The notes beneath the pieces were generated by a model. It searched no databases. It was not told where the DNA came from and saw nothing but the letters and a program-made list of their open reading frames with translations. 64,000 nucleotides of DNA from contig JBBMOL010000066.1 of NCBI GenBank assembly GCA_037954665.1, forward strand, positions 3,100,001 to 3,164,000. The letters run 5' to 3'. Positions 35,538 through 48,189 of the stretch are shown piece after piece. This DNA is from Laguncularia racemosa (taxonomy: Eukaryota > Streptophyta > Magnoliopsida > Myrtales > Combretaceae). The translations under genes were made by a program, and so were the position numbers. The first letter of the stretch is position 1; the number at the start of each line of letters is the position of its first letter.

Positions 35538-35870
35538 TGTTGTACACAGCGATTGACTGTAACGTAAATAAAGCTAAGAACTTGACAAAATCAAACACCA
35601 AAAAAAAGGAAATAAAAGTACATCTTTAATTCAGTTTCAATATTTTATTGGACTAAAAGAGAAGTTTTCTTTTTTTTTTTTTTTTTTTTGTAGACTCCAG
35701 GGTTTAGGTGTACTCGTTTGATCTTTGTACAAAATAATTTGACTTGAGAAAGGGAAAAAACTCACCTTCACGAACCTTTCCAGGACGAAGTCGAAGAAGT
35801 GCGTTGTATCGAAGCGGAAGAGTAAAGTTATGATTTTAAGGTTGTAAAACATCGAGATTTGACATTGCTC
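35538..35870 (-). promoter_or_regulatory. RSZ21 5' UTR with a leader intron and proximal promoter
   Basis: On minus, a strong donor GAAG/GTGAGT ends a 5' UTR exon at 35766, and an acceptor TTACAG at 35557-35562 begins the exon (35556) that carries the ATG at 35537. A leader intron of about 209 bp containing a T-rich stretch fits plant SR genes, which often carry one. The transcription start was not located; it should lie near 35850-35900. A duplicated 240-bp block begins just upstream at 35936. Confidence 0.55.
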
Positions 35871-35935
35871 CCCTGTCTTCTAGGGCTGGACCAAGCTGTC
35901 CGACACTGGACCGGACCATTAAAAAATGAATTATT

Positions 35936-36417
35936 GGAAAGGGGAAGGCCCAATACACAAAATTAAGCTAAGCTCCTAGATTTTATTTTGAGGCTTTATC
36001 AATCAAAACTTAACTTTTTTTTCTATAATTTTTTTCAATTACCCTTCAAATTAAAAATTTGCATCTTATCTCAAAAAGAGTTTGAAAGTTATCATAGTAA
36101 ATCAGTAAATTTTCTTTTTTTTTTGGAATTTTTACTTTTCTAATACATCTTATTTTTCACTTTAGATAAGTATAATCATTGGAAATGGAAAGGTCTAGAC
36201 ATAAAATTAAGTTAAGCTCAATTTTATTTTGGTGTGGCATCATTCAAAAATTAACTATTTACTAATAAATTTCTTCAATTACCCTTCAAATTAAAAATAT
36301 GCATCTTATTTTACAAATAGTTGAAGGTTAATTATACTAAACCAGTAAAAGTTTCTTATTTTAGGGAATTTTTACTTTTTTGTATATCATATTTTTCACT
36401 TTAAATAAAGAGACTAA
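35936..36417. repeat. About 240-bp tandem duplication upstream of RSZ21
   Basis: Two copies, about 35936-36178 and 36180-36417. Shared landmarks are 'acaaaattaag.taagctc', 'caattacccttcaaattaaa' (36036 and 36276) and 'tttttcacttta.ataa'. They differ at many positions, so the duplication is not recent. It ends within about 100 bp of the likely RSZ21 transcription start. Confidence 0.85.
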
Positions 36418-39400
36418 ATTCTAATAAATCAATGTGTGAAAATCAAAAAGGTTTATTGTAACTAACTACCTTCAAGGTTTAGCTTAACCTATTTTATCTA
36501 TCACAATATAAAACAAAATGATCCAACTTGGTACTTAAAGGCAATATTGTTAAACAATCTCCAAGATAGAGATAATTCTAAATTTCTTAGAATTTATAGA
36601 AAACACCTACATTTGAAGCACAATCTAGCATGATTTTCTTGTGCTATAAATTCCAAAAATTTTAGATATGTGCTGGTTTGACGAATTAACACCTATCAAA
36701 CCATAACCTAAGGTGCTAAAGCACACCAAGTTACCCCCTTACCTGGATTATCCGGTTTCCCCATCTTTTGGTACTAATATTAACACCCGTATTAAAACAC
36801 TATAGCCAACACTAAAGCATCTCACTTAATTACATATTTACAAAAGATCACTCAAGTCCATCTACAATGTAACACGACAATCTTTCTATTGTAAGGAAAA
36901 AAAAAAGTCAGGACTCTATTAGCTAGTCGTCACACTCAAAAGTCCCCTTCAAAAGCCAATCTACTATATAACATTTTGAGCACCTACACTTGAGGTTAGC
37001 AACACATCAACCACTCAATTTCCAAAAAAAAAAAAAGAGAAAAATAATAAAAATAATAATAATAATAATTTAAGTTGGACATAATGCGAGAACCTTATTC
37101 ATTTCTATTACATGATCCACAAGTGTAACTTTGTTCTCAAAACTTTTTAGCGATTTCTATTGATTCTAACCCTTTTCTTAAACCCTTTGATGACCATCCT
37201 TACCTATTATTGCCACTTTAAATCTGGAATCACCCTTATAACCGGACCTAGCACTTGATAGAGATCCTACTTTAACACTTAATCATAAGTTCATTTCCCA
37301 ACATGGCAAAATATTACCCTTAACCACACACCAAATAACATAATGTTAGTGATGTTTTGATGTGCCTTTTACCTACTGCAAGCAAAACGAGGTGAGTAAT
37401 CCCCATGGGTCACTATTACTAAGTCGATTTGTCAATTGTGCCAAAAATTTATTGAATCAATTCAAGATGGTATCACAAACTCACTAGTTAGGAAACAAAA
37501 CTTGCCTTACTTAAGTGTCTTTTGGTTAATAAACAAAGAATTTGTTAAATGTTGTCAACTAGAAAATGTCATGCACAGCTTAAGTTTTAAATTAAGGACA
37601 TATATACTTAGTCAAGCAATATATTGAAAATTTCATTTCCTAGGTTAACTCATAATGATTTCACAATATGATTACAACCATAAGCTTCTAGTAACCACAT
37701 ATATTCAATACCAGCCATAGTATAATCTTGAATTTACTCATAAAGAGAATCAAGTCCTGCATACGCCTCACATACTAGTAAAACTAATATGTTTTGGCCA
37801 ATTCCATTGTTCATATATCACCAACATAACATTACAATCACAATAATCAATCTTATAATTCTTTCATAATAAACACGATAAGCGATTTTATAGGATTCAT
37901 AGCTAACATACGCGAGGCCTACATTATTGGCCACACTAACCACAACCAATCAATTGGAGATGTACTCACCCGTTAAAACAACCAAACAAAGCCACCAATA
38001 GAAGAAAACCCTATGAACTCACTCAGTGTCCACAAAATCACGTAAGGTATATAATAATTGACTAGCAATTCTTATACTTCTTAAAACATAATTAAATAGC
38101 AATGAACAAGTTCCTTAGTGATTGTCTATATATGTATATGCTATTCTATAGAACTTGAAAAAATAATATTGTTATATTTACCAAATTCCCCTATTCTATA
38201 AGCAAATTGTGCTACTTATACTCAACACTTAAGCTAAAGTTCTTCATTAACATTTTTATAACTTCAATATCTTCAAATAATTCTACCAGCTTAAATAGTA
38301 CAACAAAAATCCCCTAACCTAATCAAACAAAACTTGTTGGTATAGTGCCAGGTTGCATTAAAAAATTCATGGAACATACAAAACATATCCCTTATCTGAA
38401 ATTCTTGTTTTAAATTGAATATGCCCTATTAGAAATCTCAATGCAAAAAACTAAGCCAAAATACATCATTTACCCTTCCAAAAATCACCTAGAAATTTCA
38501 TTAACAGCAAGGCATTTCTTAAAGGCTCCATACACCCATTACCAATTTTGCTAAAATAAAATTATCACATTAATCTACATATAAAATTACTCCAAAGAAA
38601 CCAAAAGTGATCATTTTTCAAGTGTGTTTCATATTTTTACAAAGTTTCTAATGAAATTAGACAGCTCATCATTGCAACCCTTTAAACTATAGTAACTCGA
38701 CTAACATAGAATTTTTTTTTAATTTTCCTTTTTTTCCTTATAATTTCCTAAAAAGATCTTAACACTAACTCCCACCTGAATCCTTTATCAATTGAAGGTT
38801 TGATTTAGTAGGGATAAGTTTGATGGTGGCTAGATTTAGGAAGGGAGGATTTATAGCTTATGTAGTTTTGTAATAGTTATTTCTCTCTCCTCCCATCTTA
38901 TGTCCTTGTACCATCATTTCCTCTTTTCTCTTTCTTTTGTTTTTTAATAATAACAACCATTTACCATTGTGTAAATTATCATCACACATATACAGTTTAT
39001 TAATAATGCATATATATATAATATATATATATATATACTTTCAATGTTTGCTCTAAATCTTATGATAATAATAACGTTTCCACACCCATAGCAATTATAC
39101 TTTCAATATATCTAGTCGATCTGATTATTTAGTTCAACCTTACTTATATATCTATAAATATGAAATCTTCAATATTCTTTATTTAAGTATTATGACTTAA
39201 CAAAAGTCATTTAATTGATCAAGCGAAACAACAATACTATATACTAATTCCAAGCTTAACTATTCAAACAACTTAATATCACATTTATAAACTCATAGTA
39301 ATATTTATTTTGACATAAGTTATATTTCAACTCTTTTATTTTAGGCATATGCATTACAGGTGCATGCAGGTTTAATACTATTAAGGAGTAAGATGTGCTT

Positions 39401-40407
39401 TAATGTCTTGTTCCTTTATAAAATTTGAATAAAAGGTATTTCAAGTTAAGATTTACTCAAGAAGGTCTCTCTCCATTGCATGAAATTTGGAAGAAAATAG
39501 TGCATTTATTCGCTAATATTGGTTGAGTGCCTATAGTACAAAATTCAAAGAATTTATACTTTGGTGTTACGTAATCTTTGGACAAAATGACTAGGCATCA
39601 ATTTAATTTAAGAAAACACATATACTCTTGATTTTTTTTTAAAAAAAAAATCTATATTACTAACTTAAAAGGAAATATCTAATAAAAGCACACACAAATA
39701 TAAGTTTTAAAATATTACAACTCAATAAAGTTACGATAAAATGAAACATTGTGACTAATAAATAAAAACAAAGTATTTCTACCAGTTCATGCAAAAGGGG
39801 CTTTGTTTAGATCGTGCATTAGATTATATAGGCAAAGTTTTGTTTTAATAGGGTAGGCTTTAGCATGATATTATTTGAACATTATGACTATCTTATTCAA
39901 ATGCGGTGTTATCTTGTTGTTCTTGCCCGTTACTACATCACTCGACTGTTATTACTTAAATCCAACTCCATTATCACACTTTAATTCACTTGCACCAATA
40001 CATCTCAATTGCATTCCTAAGTTATTGTCCATTAACAATAATTTAGCTAGCATTCCACAATAATTCCATGATTCACTTAACCACCATCTCTAACTCTACA
40101 ACCCATCAAAACTTCTGCTAAAGTCTTAGGTCGAATGCTATAATCCAATCCCTAATGAATATCATTAAACTTCATTTGTATAAAGTCCTTTTATAAAGGA
40201 CACAAAATTTATGGTGCTACTTTACACAAGAGAAGGGAATTATTATTTCTATCACTTCACTCTCATGAGCTCTACTCTATTTAATGAAATAGTACCTAGC
40301 TACACTTTTAACTATCTTAATTTATTCTTAGATCCTGATACCATTTTGATTAAATAACATATTCTCTTAGCCGTCCTTAATTCATTATAACACTTAGTTA
40401 AATGAAT
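36418..40407. other. Intergenic, no gene recognised
   Basis: AT-rich sequence with short chance ORFs only (for example 37436-37627 and 39875-40063). It contains an interrupted (TA)n tract at about 39009-39038. No element borders were identified. Confidence 0.5.
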
Positions 40408-40936
40408 TTAAGCTAATAATTGATAATTTATACAATATAAGTGAAATGAACACTACTCTTTTAATGAACTTAAGCAACTTTACTCATTTCCCTAAAATAT
40501 AATATGCAATAGTTGATACCAAAATATCAAATGAAAAATTTCCTTCAAATACTATGGCCAACAATCACACTTTTTATAATAGATACTGTTAACAAGTGTT
40601 TTTAAGCTAATAGTTAAGAGATTTATATATTTTTAAGTTAAATTTTGAGTTAACTTTTAAGCTAATAATTGATAATTTATACAATATAAGTGAAATGAAC
40701 ACTACTCTTTTAATGAACTTAAGCAACTTTACTCATTTCCCTAAAATATAATATGCAATAGTTGATACCAAAATATCAAATGAAAAATTTCCTTCAAATA
40801 CTAACATTTTTTTTTTCATTTTTTCTACAAAAAAAATTGGCCAACAATCACACTTTTTATAATAGATACTGTTAACAAGTGTTTTTAAGTTAATAGTTAA
40901 GAGATTTATATATTTTTAAGTTAAATTTTGAGTTAA
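40408..40936. repeat. Near-identical 249-bp tandem duplication
   Basis: The unit starting 'ttaagctaataattgataat' at 40408 recurs at 40657. The copies appear almost identical except for an extra T-rich segment of about 33 bp (40806-40838) in the second copy. This suggests a young duplication. No coding content. Confidence 0.92.
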
Positions 40937-41640
40937 TATCAACCTTGGCTCATAACTTTTGACTCATTTTACATTTAACTATGTAAACTTTTTAAATGTT
41001 GATTTTAGTATCCAATTGTACTTTGCATCACTAAAGTTACTACATTAAATTACTCCATTCAACTTTGTTAGACATGTTAGCATGTTGGCTCAATGAGTAT
41101 GCAACATGTACCCTTTCACATTAAGTTAATTGATAAAACCTTAGTTAGGTTTACATTAGATTTTTAACCAAAAAACATGAGATGAAAAAAGCACATACAA
41201 CTTTATCATCATGAATCTTTTAGGAATTTAAACCTAAGTGCCACTCTACAACTAAACCCTAAACCTTAAGTTTTACTTTACAACTCCACCACCATGAATC
41301 TTTTAAGAATCTAAACCACCATTTAGCAACAAAATTTTAAATCCACAAATCAAAATTCTAATCCTAATTCTTCTTTTGTAAAGTCAATCAACATCTTTAT
41401 GGCGTGCTAGTTATACTGCAGCCATCATCAATGATGCATTGATTAAGGCTCTCTTGAAGCTTAAGTTTTTGTAAAACTTTAGTCTAATAATAAATAAGAT
41501 TGATATGGGAAAGTACATGAAAAAATGGAAAAAAAAAGTGATGGTTCCATGGAAGAAAAAAAGCATGTCAAAGTGCGATGGTAGTGGCGTGTCATTTATC
41601 ATATAGAATCAAGACTAAGTTGAGTGATTATCAAAGATTT

Positions 41641-42109
41641 TGGACCTATTTACTTTCAAATAATAGAGATGGAATAGAATAATTATTTTCAAAATACTTT
41701 TTATTACCCTATTTACTTGTAAATTGGTCTAATAATTTTTATTCCAATAATTTTCATATTCTCTCCATACAGGGAATAATTATTATCTTTTGTAAAGTGA
41801 TATTTTTTATTTCCTCTCTATTGGGAATATAAAGTTTAAGTAATAGACAATCATATCCTTAATGAATAATTATTGATTATGTTCCATAATGACTAAATAG
41901 GGATACATTAGCATTTTTTTGTCATATTTCCAATTTAATACTATAATTTAATAAAACGGGGTAAATACTGAAATAAATATTCTATGTAATAAAAATTTAC
42001 ACAAAGGAAATACTATAACATAAATTTCTATCCCATTATAGGCAAGAATCGTTCTAAGGAATAATTTTTCTATTTTTCATTTATTTTATTTTATGTAGTA
42101 AACAGACCA
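41641..42109. mobile_element. Probable MITE, about 470 bp
   Basis: The ends are imperfect inverted repeats: TGGACCTATTTACT on the left against TGGTCTGTTTACT read inward from the right. The interior is AT-rich and non-coding. No clear target duplication was found. Flanking DNA shows a partial direct duplication ('ccatggaagaa.aaaagcatgt' at about 41549, 42142 and 42170). Confidence 0.45.
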
Positions 42110-42645
42110 TTAGTCTTTGCATTGGGCTTTGATGATGGAGTTCCATGGAAGAACAAAAGCATGTACTTTCCATGGAAGAAAAAAAACATGTACTATGTGG
42201 TGGTAGTAGCATGTTATGTATCTTATAAAGTCAAAATTGAGTTGAGCAACCATCAAACTTAGTCTTTATGATGATGGGGTCTTTAGGATGGACATTAAAG
42301 GAAAATGAAGATGGCTTAGATGGTATTTCTTGCGGTTTTCACGTAGGGGGACTTGAGTTGGGATCAAAATGTGTTGTTTATAATGAGCTATATTTTGAGC
42401 TTAAGTGAGTTGACTTGATGGTTTAGTTGGTATTTATTGTGATTTAATACATTTTTAATATTAGTTATACATTGTAAGAATTTTTTATAAAAGTAAAAAG
42501 TTTTTTCCCCCTTTAGATCACCTTTACAAGTGCTCCAAATAACATATTTCATTTTGTAAGCTATTAACATGTAAAACTCAAAAACTCATATATGTGATAG
42601 TAGTAGATAATAAAAGATTTTGAATTATTGGCATTGTGTTTAGAT

Positions 42646-43243
42646 TAGGGGTGAGTGCAGTTTGGTTCGGTATGGTTTGTTCTTGGAATCAAACCGAATC
42701 ATATATTACAATTCTTTTTTTTTAAAAAAAAATTAAACCTAATCATAGGGATTGACTCATAATTTTTTTGAACCTAAAAAAAAAAGGTTTAGTTCACAAT
42801 TTAAACTGTTTTTACACATGTTATTAATTTTTTTAATAGACAAGTTAATAAATCATGAAAAATTATACTTGACATAAAAAATTTAATTTATTATTATTTT
42901 TTCGATATCATTTACCATCTTTAATGCTTATTTGATATATTTAAAGAGATTTTATTGTCTCTTTCAAGGTAATTATGATTTCTATATCGATCAATAAAAA
43001 AAATAATAAGTTACTTGATGAAAATCAAATAAGATGATGGAATCTTCTTGTTTAGTTATATATTTTCTAAATTTTCACAATCATTTTCTTTTTTCTTTAT
43101 TACTCATGGTTCGGTTTGATTTGATTTGTAATTTTTTTTAACTTAAAAAAATTATTCAAACCTAATTTAAGGTTTTGGTTTGGTTTGGTTCGATCTAACT
43201 CAATTCACAATTGGATTGGTTTTTTTTTTTTTACTCACCCCTA
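42646..43243. mobile_element. hAT-type MITE (598 bp)
   Basis: Terminal inverted repeats TAGGGGTGAGT and ACTCACCCCTA are perfect over 11 bp. They are followed inward by the 'ttggttcggt' repeats typical of non-autonomous hAT elements. Flanking 8-bp target duplications GTTTAGAT (42638-42645) and GTTTTGAT (43244-43251) differ at one base. The interior is non-coding and AT-rich, with no transposase. Confidence 0.93.
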
Positions 43244-44368
43244 GTTTTGATGGGTAGAAAATCGTGGAAATTGAATGAAATGGAAGGAAATTATATGTTT
43301 GGCAATTCATGCAAAGAGAGAAAATAAGTAAGAAAAGGAAATAAATAAGTGAAAATATTTTTTGCTTCTTTGATTTTCAAAATTGAAAAAAAAAAAAAGG
43401 ATGAAAACATAACACAATGATAGAATTACCCTTTGTAACAATATTCAATAAGGTAACAATAGGGGTAAGTAATTTTGTTCAATACTAATACCATTTTCCT
43501 TCATTTACTTTTTTTGTTTTTTAAGATTAACCACATAAAAGAAATAATTTTTTTATTCCATTTCCTTCATGTGTTACTAATAAAATAAAATAAAATAATA
43601 CTCTTAATTCGTTTCTCACTCTTTTCTTTTCTTTTCTTTTCTTTTTTCACTGGTTTCCCCTATCTTAAATCCCCAAACACAACATAAAACTTACCAATTC
43701 TAGAAAAGTTGGCATTAAATAATTAGGTAACATACTTAAATATAGCGATTAAAAAAAACGTAAAAATTGTAACTATAATAATTATTCCCAAAATAGGTTT
43801 CAAAGATGTGGATGGTGTTTGTGAACTTTAGGGATAAAAAAAAAAATTCACGCCTTTAGTATAAATTATACTACAAGATTTGCATATCTCACTTTAATCC
43901 AACCGTCCAATTTTTTATTCTTTTTTACATTGATCGTAGATCAAAAAGAAAAACCATCTAATAATAGTACAAAAAATAAAAAATATAATACAGTAACAAA
44001 GTAAAATTTTCCATAGAAACACTCATATCAAATCTATTTTTTTCTCTCATTTGCACGCAAGAAAAGAAAGAAGAAAAAGTGATTCTACGTAGAAAAGAAA
44101 TGATTTGAAGTAATTTACCTAGACCTAAGCATTTTTTAAACAAATAATCGATTGTAATATGTTTGTTTTTTTTTAAGTTGAAGTTTTTTTTATCTGTGTT
44201 TGATGTAAGATTTTAAAAAATATTACTGTAATTGTATATTTTATAGAAAATATTACTGATTATTGGTAATTTGTAACTTGTTAGATATGATTTATATAGA
44301 TATTGCAATATGTAACATGTGACATTAATTTTTGTATTAGAATAAGGATTTGTTGTTAAATATGTAAA
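43244..44368. other. Intergenic, no gene recognised
   Basis: AT-rich DNA with several short A/T tracts and a (CTTTT)n-like stretch at 43618-43645. I could not find a terminal inverted repeat of the downstream MULE here. Confidence 0.45.
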
Positions 44369-44745
44369 ATGTGAAATAATTCTTACAGCATTATAAAATA
44401 ATACAGAAATTATTAAAATATTTAGTAGAAAAAATATTATTAAAAAATAATTTTGGACAAATATTTAGAAAATTTTTTTTTTTGGAAATAATGGGAGAAA
44501 AATTAAAATTAAAATTAGAAATGACAAGGAAATTTTTTTTGTGTGCAAATATTAAGAATGTTGTTATTAAAAATATAAAAAAAAATTGTGATGAGAAATT
44601 GTAATATCTAGAATGTGAAATAATTTTTACAGTGTTGTAAAATGATACAGAAATAATTAAAATTTTTAGCAGCAAAAATGTTATTAAAAAAATAACATTT
44701 GACAAATTAAAAAAAATCATTTGGAAATAATGGGGAAAATTTTTC
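44369..44745. repeat. About 244-bp direct repeat, two diverged copies
   Basis: 'gtgaaataattcttacagca' at 44371 recurs as 'gtgaaataatttttacagtg' at 44615. In both, 'aaatgatacagaaat'-like text, a 'ttagnagnaaaaatnttatt' stretch and 'ttggaaataatggg' follow in the same order. It lies immediately upstream of the MULE coding region and may be its subterminal repeat. Confidence 0.75.
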
Positions 44746-44858
44746 AAATTTCAAATGTTACGAAATTTTTTTTTGGGAAATTTTTAAAATATTGTTATTG
44801 GAAATTGTCATATTTTTTTAAAAGCTTATAATTTTTATATATTGTGGATTAGGAAAGA

Positions 44859-47502
44859 ATGACTGACTACGTGAAATTGATTATCTATGCGCTTGAAAAT
44901 ATTGTAGCTAATAACTGGAGGCCGAAGTATGACAAAGATACAGTAAAGAAGTTGAAAATGAAGAAAAATGTCAACTATAACGAATTCTTATACAGAATAT
45001 GTCGTAGCATTGGAGTCAATTCAACTAAAGTGGAGGTTAAGATAATTCACAAGCATCTTATATTCCATGGGGCAATACATGTTATGCATTGATGGCAATC
45101 AAAGATGACTAAGATGTTGAAAATTTTATTGAAACGACTGAATCATATGGAAATCATGGCTTATAACAACTGTATTTAGAATTTATGATAATTTGGGGGG
45201 GTGGGCGGGCGCTTGGTTAGGCAGACATTCGATACAAGTAATTAGCTACATTTGTCACATGACATAGCAAAAATGCAGCTAGAGCTGTCGACATTTCAAC
45301 CTTCAATTCCAATCCCGATGGAAGTAAATGATGAGGATGAAATGGATAGAGCAGCTACTCGAGTATTACAACTACCAGGCACACGAGATCCGTACATGGT
45401 TCGTGTGGGAGTGGAGGCTACAACTGGCATCGATGGTAAAAAGGGTGTTGAGGAGGAGAGCAGCGATAACGAAGAGAGTTCTAATGAGAAAAGTGAGGAC
45501 AAGGGAGATGAAATACCAAAAGAAGACTCTCCAACCGTACATACCTACTTGAGACAACCAATATGTTGATTAGAGTAGGCCGAACCACCAACCATGACAG
45601 TTAGAGATCTTATTTCGTACTAGAATTTTGGGGATGATAATGGTTACATTTATTTCGAGCAGAGCAAACTAATATTTGTAGTGGTTTGAGAAGTAGTGGC
45701 AATTTCTACAGGGACATGAGATTCAGAACGAAAGCAGATGTCATTCAAGCAATGACGTCTTACTATGTGAAGAACTATTACAACTTCACTATTGTAGAGT
45801 CTAGTTCATTATTGTGGTTTGTTTATTGTTTGAGAAGGGATGACAATTGCAAATGGAGGCTTTAGGCCCGAAAGAAGAAGTTAGAGGGCATGTTCGTGGT
45901 AATGAGATTCGAGGATCCACACACATGTAATAACCCGCTAATTAGTCAAGATCAACCACAGTTGGATTGTAATCTTCTTGCTAGTTAATTTGTAAATCTT
46001 CTTAGGGACAATCCTGATATAAAGGTGGTCGAGTTGACTTCTATTATCGAATAGGAATTTGACTATAGGATCAATAGGAGACAAGTTTGAGAGGGAAAGA
46101 AACGGGCTATCAAGCATGTATACGAGAACTGGGAGAAGTCTTACAATGAATTGCCTAAACTTCTCAATGCAATAGAAAATACAAATTCTAGAATAGGAAT
46201 AAACTGAGGGTGGAGTAAATCGAGTACCCCTGGTGTGTCTACTTTGAAGTGGGTATTATGGGCATTTAGGCTATGCATCGTAGCATAGAGATTCCTTATA
46301 CCAATTGTTACCATTGATGCCACTTTTCTGTATGGGAAGTACACTTACAAGTTATTAGTTGTTAATTACTTATGGCGTTGATGGCAACAACCATATACTT
46401 TCGCTAACATTCACTTTGGTTGATTAGGAGACAATTGAGACATGGGATTGGTTTTTGAAGAAACTGAAGGAATATGTTGTCGACAACTATGAAGGTCGTG
46501 AAACTATTTACCTCATATCAGCTAGACATACATGCATCAGATTAGCAGTCTTAGAAGAAGCGAATGGATGGCAACGTCCATTATGTGGTGGTTCTATCTC
46601 CAATACATTGCAAGTAACTTCAACTCAACACATAAAAACACCTAGTGCAAGAGGTTAGTCACATACGCTTGGTTCTAAGCACAATCTCGTAAGTTGAATT
46701 ATATGATGGAGCGGGTAGGGATTGTTAAGCCGGATGCGATGGGCTGGTTTTAGGACATGCCATTGGATATGTAGATGCTAGCTCATGATAGTTGCTACCG
46801 GTTTAGGTATATAATCTCTAACATTGTTAAAAGCTACAATTCTGTATTGAAAGGGGCTCGAGGGTTACCTGTGACTATTTTGGTGAAGAAGACATTCTAT
46901 AACTGTGTAGGGTACTTCGTTTAAAAGCATATAAAGGCATTGGAGAATATGGTGAAGGATAGAATTTTTACTAAATATGCAACCCAAAAAAATTGACTGA
47001 TAGAGTTCACGAGCTAGTAGCCATAGGTCATCAACTATAGTAAACATAATAGAGTTTTCGAAGTCTTTATTAGTAGTCATTGCGTCGCTAGTGAGTTAAG
47101 GGAGGGGGTTAAATGCACTTTGTTGACTTTGCCCATAGCACATGTAGTTACCAGAAGTTGAAAATATACAAAATTCCATGCTCCCATATATATGCAGTTG
47201 CTGCCTCACTTAGGCTTGATATGGCGCACTCTATACTTGATTAGTATAAATGGACAAATTGGGAGTAAACATATAGGATACACTTAATGCCTATAGGGGA
47301 CAAGTTCAATTGGAAGGCAGTACACTTCTTGTCACTTCGCTTAAAGGGAGACCTCACACAAAAGAAGGGAAAGCTAAGGTGGAAAAGATACCACATGGAG
47401 ATGGACATTAGGGAGTGTCCATATCAAGTTACATGTAGACTTTGCGAAATGGGAGGGCATAATAGAAGAACATGCCCATGTCGACACGATAATGATAACT
47501 GA
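44859..47502 (+). pseudogene. MuDR-type (MULE) transposase remnant
   Basis: Plus-strand fragments in order: an N-terminal piece (44859-45092); an acidic linker (45252-45569); the MuDR N-terminal domain at about 45715-45945 (FRTKADVIQAMTSYY, then CKWRL and DPHTC); the MULE catalytic domain (IDATFLYGKYTYKLLVVN at about 46308-46362, WDWFLKKLKEYV at about 46444-46479); and a CX2CX4HX4C zinc knuckle (CRLCEMGGHNRRTC, from 47434). In the usual L-I-S-D-R-H motif Asp is replaced by Ala (LISARH, codon at 46521), removing a catalytic residue. Many stops and frameshifts confirm it is dead. Confidence 0.88.
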
Positions 47503-48189
47503 TGGATACCAATACATATTTCATCACGTTCGACATTACTTTGTGATGCTAATATTATCTTTTTCCCTTTTGCAGGTTAAGTGAATCCTTAATTACTTCG
47601 TGTAGTTTGTTTTGGCACGGTAGAAAGGGGATGCTTAATATTCTGTATATATATTTGTAATTTTGTAATTTATTAACAAGTTATATTAAATGTTAATTTC
47701 TTTAAACATTTGTTAATTTGTTTTGAAATTTTTGAAGTTGTAAATTGGTATATGTACACATTGCATGTAAAAATATATCAACTTAATCATCTCAATCAAA
47801 CATATATCTATGAAATGAATAAAAATTGGCGGTTCCTATCCTTATCCCCTTCTATCTCCTTCCCTTAATGAATTGTCTAACTAGCCGAGCAAAGGCGTTG
47901 GTTAGCCTTGGACGTGGAGCTAGCGGAGCTTCAGACTCCTGTGTTGGATGCTGTTGGGGAGTATCATCAAACGTTCCTCGAGGCATGGGACTCCACTTTA
48001 TAGGCTAACTTGATGATTCACCTTGATACATAGGTTGTTTTTTAGAATGTTGCTTCTGTAGAGCTAGCAGCGTTAGAGCAGGACCACTTATAAAATGCCG
48101 ATATGGTGTCTCGTATTGGTTAAAAATCAACCCTGAGCTAGCATACATTACATTAGAATTAGTAGGCATCTGTTGGTCCTGTATTGGAT
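47503..48189. other. Spacer between transposase and PMD gene
   Basis: Non-coding spacer in a tail-to-tail arrangement. The minus-strand PMD frame may extend into 47830-48190 as a degraded basic tail, but I could not follow it. The ORF at 47826-48008 on plus looks like a shadow of it. Confidence 0.4.

Noticed and set aside
47826..48008. 60-codon plus ORF beside the PMD gene
   Set aside because: Lies opposite the expected degraded C-terminal tail of the PMD gene and matches nothing.
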